DNA of 64,000 bases from Sphaerisporangium fuscum. Lineage in GTDB: Bacteria > Actinomycetota > Actinomycetes > Streptosporangiales > Streptosporangiaceae. Made by a program: the position numbers and the translations under genes. The DNA lies in NCBI RefSeq assembly GCF_018531465.1, contig NZ_JAHDTF010000003.1:62001-126000 (forward strand), in the 5' to 3' direction. Position 1 is the first letter of the stretch; each line of letters begins with the position of its first letter. Shown in pieces: positions 59,934 to 64,000 of this stretch. The notes under the pieces are model-generated. The model saw nothing but the letters and a program-made list of their open reading frames with translations, was not told the DNA's origin and searched no databases.

Positions 59934-60811
59934 GCTTTGACCGCACCTTCCATGAGTCCGCCGACGATCTGCCGGCCGAACGCGATAAAGACGACAATGA
60001 GGGGGAGCACCGACAGGGCCGTTCCGGTGAAGATCAGCACGTAGTCGGTGGTGTGCGCCGCGGTGAGGAAGCTGATCGACACCTGCACCGTGGGGTTCTC
60101 CGGCGTGAGGACGATCATGGGCCACATGAACTCGTTCCAGTTCAACATGAAGGTCTGCAGCGCCAGGACCGCCATGCCGGGCCGTACGGCGGGAAGGATG
60201 ACGTTCCACCAGATCCGCATGGTGGTCGCCCCGTCGACGCGCGCCGCCTCGACCAGCTCCTCGGGGACGGCCTGGTCGGTGTACTGCGTCATCATGAACA
60301 CGCCGAACCCGTTGAGCAGGTAAGGAAGGATCACCGCCTTGAGCGTGCCGACCCACCCGAGGCTCACCATCAGCTGGTAGAGCGGCACGATGCCCATCTG
60401 CTGCAGGGGCACCATCATCGTCAGCAGGATGGAGCCGAGCAGCAGGCTGCGGCCGCGGAAGCGCAGCCGGGCGAAGGCGAAGCCCGCGAACGTCGAGATG
60501 ATCACGACCGAGACGGTGACCGTCGAGGTGACGACCAGCGAGTTCAGCAGGCCGGTGAGGAAGTGCGCGTCCTCGGTGTTGAGCACCCTGCGGACGTTCT
60601 CCCCGAGGTTCCCGCCCGGCAGCAGCGGCGGCGGGATGTCCACCGCGTCGGAGTTCGTCCGGGACGCGATGATGATCATCCAGTAGATGGGGAAGATCGA
60701 CAGGATGAGGGTGAAGCCCAGGGCGATCTTGGTGAGCGGCGTGGCGGCGAACGGGTCGCGCCGGCTCCTTCCGGCCGCGTGCCGCGGCGGAGCCTGGGTG
60801 ATCGCGGTCAC
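59930..60811 (-). CDS. cebG: Cellobiose ABC transporter permease CebG-like
   Basis: 293 residues from GTG 60811 (GTGA overlap with cebF). Carbohydrate-type (CUT1) permease: six helices, EAA loop with VPEELVEAARVDGATTMRIWWNVILP. Pairs with CebF as the channel. Distal to cebE and cebF in the operon. No ATPase is encoded nearby, so the shared MsiK ATPase elsewhere must serve it. Confidence 0.93.
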   Translation of the reverse strand: MTAITQAPPRHAAGRSRRDPFAATPLTKIALGFTLILSIFPIYWMIIIASRTNSDAVDIPPPLLPGGNLGENVRRVLNTEDAHFLTGLLNSLVVTSTVTVSVVIISTFAGFAFARLRFRGRSLLLGSILLTMMVPLQQMGIVPLYQLMVSLGWVGTLKAVILPYLLNGFGVFMMTQYTDQAVPEELVEAARVDGATTMRIWWNVILPAVRPGMAVLALQTFMLNWNEFMWPMIVLTPENPTVQVSISFLTAAHTTDYVLIFTGTALSVLPLIVVFIAFGRQIVGGLMEGAVKA

Positions 60812-61785
60812 TTGCTGCCTCCGATCCGGCGCACGAACAGATAGTTGATCGAGACGCCGACGAGGATCAGGAAGAACAGCAGCCAGGCGGCCGCGGCCGC
60901 GTAGCCGTAGTCGAAGTCCCTGAATCCCTGTTTGACGATGTACATGGCGATCGTCTGGAACTGCCCGGTGCTGCCGCCGTCCATCCGGTTGCTGCCGAAC
61001 ATGACCGGCTCGGCGAACAGGGTGAGGCCGCCGATCGTGGAGACGAAGACCGTGAAGATGATCGTCGGCCTGATCATCGGGAGCGTGATGCTCCAGAACT
61101 GCCGGCGCGGGGTGGCGCCGTCGATGGACGCCGCCTCGTACAGGTCGCGGGGGATGGTCTGCATGCCGGCCAGGTAGATGATCGCGTTGTAGCCGGTCCA
61201 CCGCCAGTCGACCATGGTGGCGATCGCGGTCCAGGAGGACCACTTGGCGTTCTGCCAGTTGACGTGGTCGGCCCCGAAGAAGCTCAGCAGCCAGTTGACC
61301 AGGCCGAAATCACGGCCGAAGAGCTGGGTGAACACGATGGCGACCGCCACGACCGAGGTCACCAGCGGGATGAGCACGCCCAGGCGGAAGAACAGCCGCC
61401 CGCGCAGGCGCTTGTTGAGGGCGTTGGCGAGCATGAGGGCGAGGACCAGCTGCGGCACCGTCGCCAGCACGAAGATGCCGACGGTGTTGATCACGGCGTT
61501 CCAGAAGTCCGCGTCCGCCAGCAGCTTGGCGTAGTTCTCCAGGCCGGTGAACTTGGCGTCGCCGCCCGCCAGTTCGTAATCGTGCAGCGAGACCCACAGG
61601 GTGAACACCAGCGGGAACAGGCCGAAGATCGCGAAGAGGACGAAGTACGGCGAGATCAGGAAGTACGGGGTGGCCTTGAGGTCCACCTGGGACCAGAAAC
61701 GGCGCTGGGGCCGGCCCCCGTGGCCTCCCCGCCGTGGAGGAGGTGGCGCCGGGTCCGCCCTCTGCGTGTGGAGGTTGACGCTCAT
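60808..61785 (-). CDS. cebF: Cellobiose ABC transporter permease CebF-like
   Basis: 325 residues, ATG 61785. MalF-type CUT1 permease: about six membrane helices, EAA loop IPRDLYEAASIDGATPRRQFWSITLPMIRP, and a short basic N-terminal extension. Its start is 189 bases from the cebE stop, and two strong hairpins lie between. Translation of cebG begins within its stop. Confidence 0.93.
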   Translation of the reverse strand: MSVNLHTQRADPAPPPPRRGGHGGRPQRRFWSQVDLKATPYFLISPYFVLFAIFGLFPLVFTLWVSLHDYELAGGDAKFTGLENYAKLLADADFWNAVINTVGIFVLATVPQLVLALMLANALNKRLRGRLFFRLGVLIPLVTSVVAVAIVFTQLFGRDFGLVNWLLSFFGADHVNWQNAKWSSWTAIATMVDWRWTGYNAIIYLAGMQTIPRDLYEAASIDGATPRRQFWSITLPMIRPTIIFTVFVSTIGGLTLFAEPVMFGSNRMDGGSTGQFQTIAMYIVKQGFRDFDYGYAAAAAWLLFFLILVGVSINYLFVRRIGGSK

Positions 61786-61892
61786 CGGATGTGCGGGGCC
61801 GGCCCCGGGACGGCCGCCCGGGAGGGCCCCTGCTCCTTCTTCTCGTCGGTAACGGTCGACGGGGATCGACGACCAGGCTCGGCATCGGTGCG

Positions 61893-61915
61893 ACCGGGGC
61901 GGCGACCGCCCCGGT
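61893..61915. terminator. First intercistronic hairpin (cebE-cebF)
   Basis: Perfect 10-bp stem (61893-61902 with 61906-61915) and a three-base loop, 108 bases before the cebF ATG. Possible partial terminator or mRNA end stabiliser. Confidence 0.6.
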
Positions 61916-61919
61916 GAAG

Positions 61920-61960
61920 GTCACCGGCTCGCCGGGTGCGGGCCACGGCGAGCCGGTGAC
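61920..61960. terminator. Second intercistronic hairpin (cebE-cebF)
   Basis: Perfect 15-bp stem (61920-61934 with 61946-61960) and an 11-base loop, 14 bases after the cebE stop. No U-run. It would trap transcripts or protect the cebE 3' end from decay. Confidence 0.7.
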
Positions 61961-61974
61961 GTCTGTGGGGACGG

Positions 61975-63318
61975 TCAGCCGGCCGCCTTCTGGCCCGCCT
62001 CGACGAACTTCTGCCAGGCCTGGTCGTAGGGGACCGCGCCCTGGTCCATGCCGATGATGACCTGCTCCACGGCGGCCTTCACCTGCGCGTGCTTCTCACC
62101 GAGGAAGATCGGCTGGAGCGACTTGATGGACGGCCCGAAGATCTTGCCGATGGGCGCGCCGCTGAAGTACTCGTTGGTCGCGCTCTGCAGGTCGGGGCTG
62201 TCCTGGGCGGGGAGGGTGCTGGGCAGGTTGCCGCCCTCCTTGAACGCCAGCAGCTGGGCCTCGGGGCTGGTCAGGTAGCTGGCCAGCTCGGCGGCCTCCT
62301 TCGGGTGCTTGGACTGCTTGGGCACCGCGAGCCAGGAGCCGCCCCAGTTGCCGCTGGCGCCTGGGACGGTGGCGACGTCCCACTTGCCCTTGAACTGGTC
62401 GCCGGCGGTGCCGGAGACCACGCCGAGCATCCAGCCCGGGCAGCCGAGGGTGGCGAACTGCGACTTCACGAAGCCGGTGTTCCACGGGTCGGTGAAGTTC
62501 TGCAGCTTGGCCGTCAGGCCTTCCTTGCTGATGCGCTGGGTGAAGTCGAACGCGTTCTTGACGGCCGGGTTCTTGTCCACGATGAGCTGCTGGTTCTTGT
62601 CGAAGTAGGTGACGTTGCCGTTCTTGGCGGCCTCCTGCGACAGCACCACGTTGTAGATGGTGTTGACGCTGTCGATGAACTTGGCGTCCTTGACCTTCGA
62701 CTGGAACTGCTTGCCGACCTTGACGAAGTCATCCCAGCCGCCGCTCCACAGCTGGGAGACCTTGTCGCGGTCCGTCGGCAGGCCGGCCTTCTTGAACAGG
62801 TCGGTGCGGTAGCAGACGCTCATGCCGCCGACGTCGGTGCCGAGGGCGAACAGCTTGCCGTCCGCGGTCAGGCCGTTCTCCCACTTCCAGGCGGGGAAGT
62901 CGGCCTTGCGGCTGTCCAGGCCGTACTGGCCGAGCTCGGTCCAGAACTGGGGGCGGGCCTTGGCCAGGCCCATGCCGCCCTCGTCGATGCCCACGACGTC
63001 ACCGGCGCCGGTGCCCGACTGGAGCCACTGCAGCATCTGCGGCCAGTAGACGTTCTCGAAGCTGTCGGTCAGGTTGTTGTACTTGACCTGCACGTTCGGG
63101 TGCTCGGAGTTCCACTTCGCCACCGCGGCCTTGTAGCCGAAGTTGGTGCCGCCGCCGAAGGTCTGCAGGGTGAGGGTGATCTTCTCGGCTGCGGACGACG
63201 ATGACGAGCCCGTGGCAGGCGTCTCGCCGCCGGAAGAGCAGGCGGCGGTGACGCCGAGCGCGGCCGTCATCACAGATGCGACCGCGAGCATCCTGCCGCG
63301 GCGCATGGTGTTCATCAT
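61975..63318 (-). CDS. cebE: Cello-oligosaccharide-binding lipoprotein CebE-like
   Basis: 447 residues. Lipoprotein signal MMNTMRRGRMLAVASVMTAALGVTAACSS with lipobox VTAAC. The mature protein is an SBP family 1 carbohydrate binder (KWNSEHPNVQVKYNNLTDSFENVYWPQ). It captures cellobiose/cello-oligosaccharides outside the cell for CebFG. First gene of the cebEFG operon, under two CebR boxes (63453-63466, 63583-63596). In Streptomyces the orthologue is the specificity component of uptake. Confidence 0.94.
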   Translation of the reverse strand: MMNTMRRGRMLAVASVMTAALGVTAACSSGGETPATGSSSSSAAEKITLTLQTFGGGTNFGYKAAVAKWNSEHPNVQVKYNNLTDSFENVYWPQMLQWLQSGTGAGDVVGIDEGGMGLAKARPQFWTELGQYGLDSRKADFPAWKWENGLTADGKLFALGTDVGGMSVCYRTDLFKKAGLPTDRDKVSQLWSGGWDDFVKVGKQFQSKVKDAKFIDSVNTIYNVVLSQEAAKNGNVTYFDKNQQLIVDKNPAVKNAFDFTQRISKEGLTAKLQNFTDPWNTGFVKSQFATLGCPGWMLGVVSGTAGDQFKGKWDVATVPGASGNWGGSWLAVPKQSKHPKEAAELASYLTSPEAQLLAFKEGGNLPSTLPAQDSPDLQSATNEYFSGAPIGKIFGPSIKSLQPIFLGEKHAQVKAAVEQVIIGMDQGAVPYDQAWQKFVEAGQKAAG

Positions 63319-63452
63319 TCCGGACCCCTCTCAGGTGGTTGCCCGATCGTTGGGAGGTGCATCGAGGGCCGGCCCGCCCCGATCGTCGGGCCCCACGATG
63401 TGCTGAATCCCGCAGTCGTGATCCCGCGGACAAGGATCCGCGGGCTAGAGTT

Positions 63453-63466
63453 TGGGAGCGCTCCCA
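63453..63466. promoter_or_regulatory. CebR operator 1 of cebE
   Basis: Perfect TGGGAGCGCTCCCA, 135 bases before the cebE ATG, just downstream of the -10 at 63470-63475. Confidence 0.9.
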
Positions 63467-63469
63467 CGA

Positions 63470-63499
63470 AGAGTCGCCGATTGGCATCACCGACGTCAA
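63470..63499 (-). promoter_or_regulatory. Predicted cebE promoter
   Basis: On the minus strand TTGACG (63494-63499), 18-base spacer, GACTCT (63470-63475). CebR box 1 follows four bases later, over the expected start of transcription. Confidence 0.5.
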
Positions 63500-63582
63500 T
63501 ATGCCGAAACCTAACTGTTACTCCTGGGGCTGTTAGGAGCCCGAAATGGGACTGTAAGCTCCATAAACCCCATAGAAGGTGT

Positions 63583-63596
63583 TGGGAGCGCTCCCA
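63583..63596. promoter_or_regulatory. CebR operator 2 of cebE
   Basis: A second perfect TGGGAGCGCTCCCA, 130 bases upstream of box 1 and 265 bases before the cebE ATG. Two sites could allow looping or cover a second promoter. Confidence 0.85.
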
Positions 63597-63689
63597 TCGC
63601 TAGGGGCACAGTAGGGCGCAAATCATCCATGCGCCATCACGGCGCCGTCGGGCGGAGGGGTCGGGACGACGGGTGCCGGAGAAAAGCGA

Positions 63690-63722
63690 GGCGCCGGCCC
63701 GGACGGTGTCCGGGCCGGCGCC
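63690..63722 (-). terminator. Intrinsic terminator of the CHAP gene
   Basis: Perfect 15-bp stem (63690-63704 with 63708-63722) and a three-base loop, followed on the minus strand by CGCTTTTC, a short U-run. Confidence 0.75.
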
Positions 63723-63776
63723 AGGTGCCGTACGGCCGGCGCGGGCGCAGTCGCGCGGCCGTTCGGCGGGAGGGCG

Positions 63777-63807
63777 GGCGCCCCTACGGGGAGAGAGGAG
63801 GGGCGCC
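63777..63807 (-). terminator. Second hairpin behind the CHAP gene
   Basis: Perfect 9-bp stem (63777-63785 with 63799-63807) and a 13-base loop, 28 bases past the stop at 63835. Confidence 0.5.
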
Positions 63808-63834
63808 TGCCTGAGGCGTGTGGACCTTTGGGCG

Positions 63835-64000
63835 TCAGCCGGCGTAACTCGGGTACCCGTAGCCGACGACGGTGTCGGTGGAACGGGTGCGGATCTCGAC
63901 GCTGCCGTTGCCGGTGTTCCCCTCGACGGTCTTGATCGTGCCGTCGCCGTTGTCCTTGATGACGTAGCCGACGTGCTCGATGTCGTCGACGCTCTTGCTG
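63835..64000 (-). CDS. C-terminal end of a CHAP-domain (peptidoglycan amidase-like) protein, cut by the window edge
   Basis: About 54 residues up to the TGA at 63835; the start lies beyond base 64000. The visible part, HVGYVIKDNGDGTIKTVEGN, matches the end of CHAP domains (the catalytic His is in HVGYV and the polar residue in EGN). The tail ends in VVGYGYPSYAG. CHAP proteins hydrolyse peptide or amide bonds in the cell wall. Not in the original reading frames because it has no start here. Confidence 0.75.
   Translation of the reverse strand, partial: SKSVDDIEHVGYVIKDNGDGTIKTVEGNTGNGSVEIRTRSTDTVVGYGYPSYAG

Larger units (their letters stand above)
63319..63834. other. Gene-free region upstream of cebE
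   Basis: 516 bases with no convincing gene. It holds the cebE promoter, two CebR boxes, and, near the far end, two hairpins that belong to the 3' end of the next (CHAP) gene. The part at 63500-63580 is relatively AT-rich and may contain a second promoter. Confidence 0.6.

Overview
The window is very GC-rich, densely coded DNA from a high-GC actinomycete. A member of the Streptosporangiales or a relative fits best: there are CebR/CelR-type cello-oligosaccharide operators, a HAIR element at lon, a class II DAHP synthase, HisKA_3/NarL two-component pairs, many GTG starts and ATGA/GTGA overlaps, and a CebEFG importer without its own ATPase. I see no rRNA, tRNA, CRISPR array, IS element or prophage. 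It reads as ordinary chromosome with about 55 genes, one cut by each edge.

Layout. 1-1289: end of a membrane-anchored alpha/beta hydrolase. 1300-10973: a GntR/FCD regulator divergent from a catabolic operon (Tat lipoprotein binding protein, permease, fused permease-ATPase, ATPase, DHDPS-like aldolase, GH42 beta-galactosidase) with a clear promoter and palindromic operator. 10982-16013: MarR, DUF4142 lipoprotein, DHA2 exporter, acyltransferase and secreted hydrolase. 16276-23350: two histidine kinase/response regulator pairs, two small membrane proteins and a LuxR-type regulator; the second kinase has a double palindrome just upstream. 23502-31405: HspR-box-controlled lon, a Fic protein behind a 19-bp inverted repeat, an acyl-CoA synthetase, a secreted astacin protease, and htrA behind five 11-bp-phased repeats.

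31485-34258: DrrAB-like ABC exporter with its own winged-helix regulator and a membrane protein, under a duplicated GGTTT-N7-AAACC operator. 34385-39848: cydABDC, in which CydA and CydB are unusually short and CydA lacks the quinol-site Q-loop. A divergent ArsR/SRPBCC pair has a promoter element resembling the cydA operator. 40982-49070: pentapeptide-repeat membrane protein, ExeM/NucH-type secreted nuclease, thioredoxin, DAHP synthase, FAD oxidoreductase and a small membrane protein. 49218-51145: kinase-like protein and aldose 1-epimerase under a CebR box. 51314-55864: FAD monooxygenase/hydrolase pair divergent from an AraC regulator, a cupin and a DUF5954-like protein. 56054-63318: cellobiose locus cebE-cebF-cebG-GH1-cebR-GH1 on the minus strand with two CebR boxes upstream. 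63835-64000: 3' end of a CHAP-domain protein.

How the parts work together. Two sugar systems dominate: a GntR-controlled oligosaccharide/galactoside operon and a CebR-controlled beta-glucoside system whose regulon appears to include the separate mutarotase operon. Envelope and redox stress functions (lon, htrA, cyd, trxA, two-component pairs) fill the middle. The most unusual item is the reduced cytochrome bd pair.
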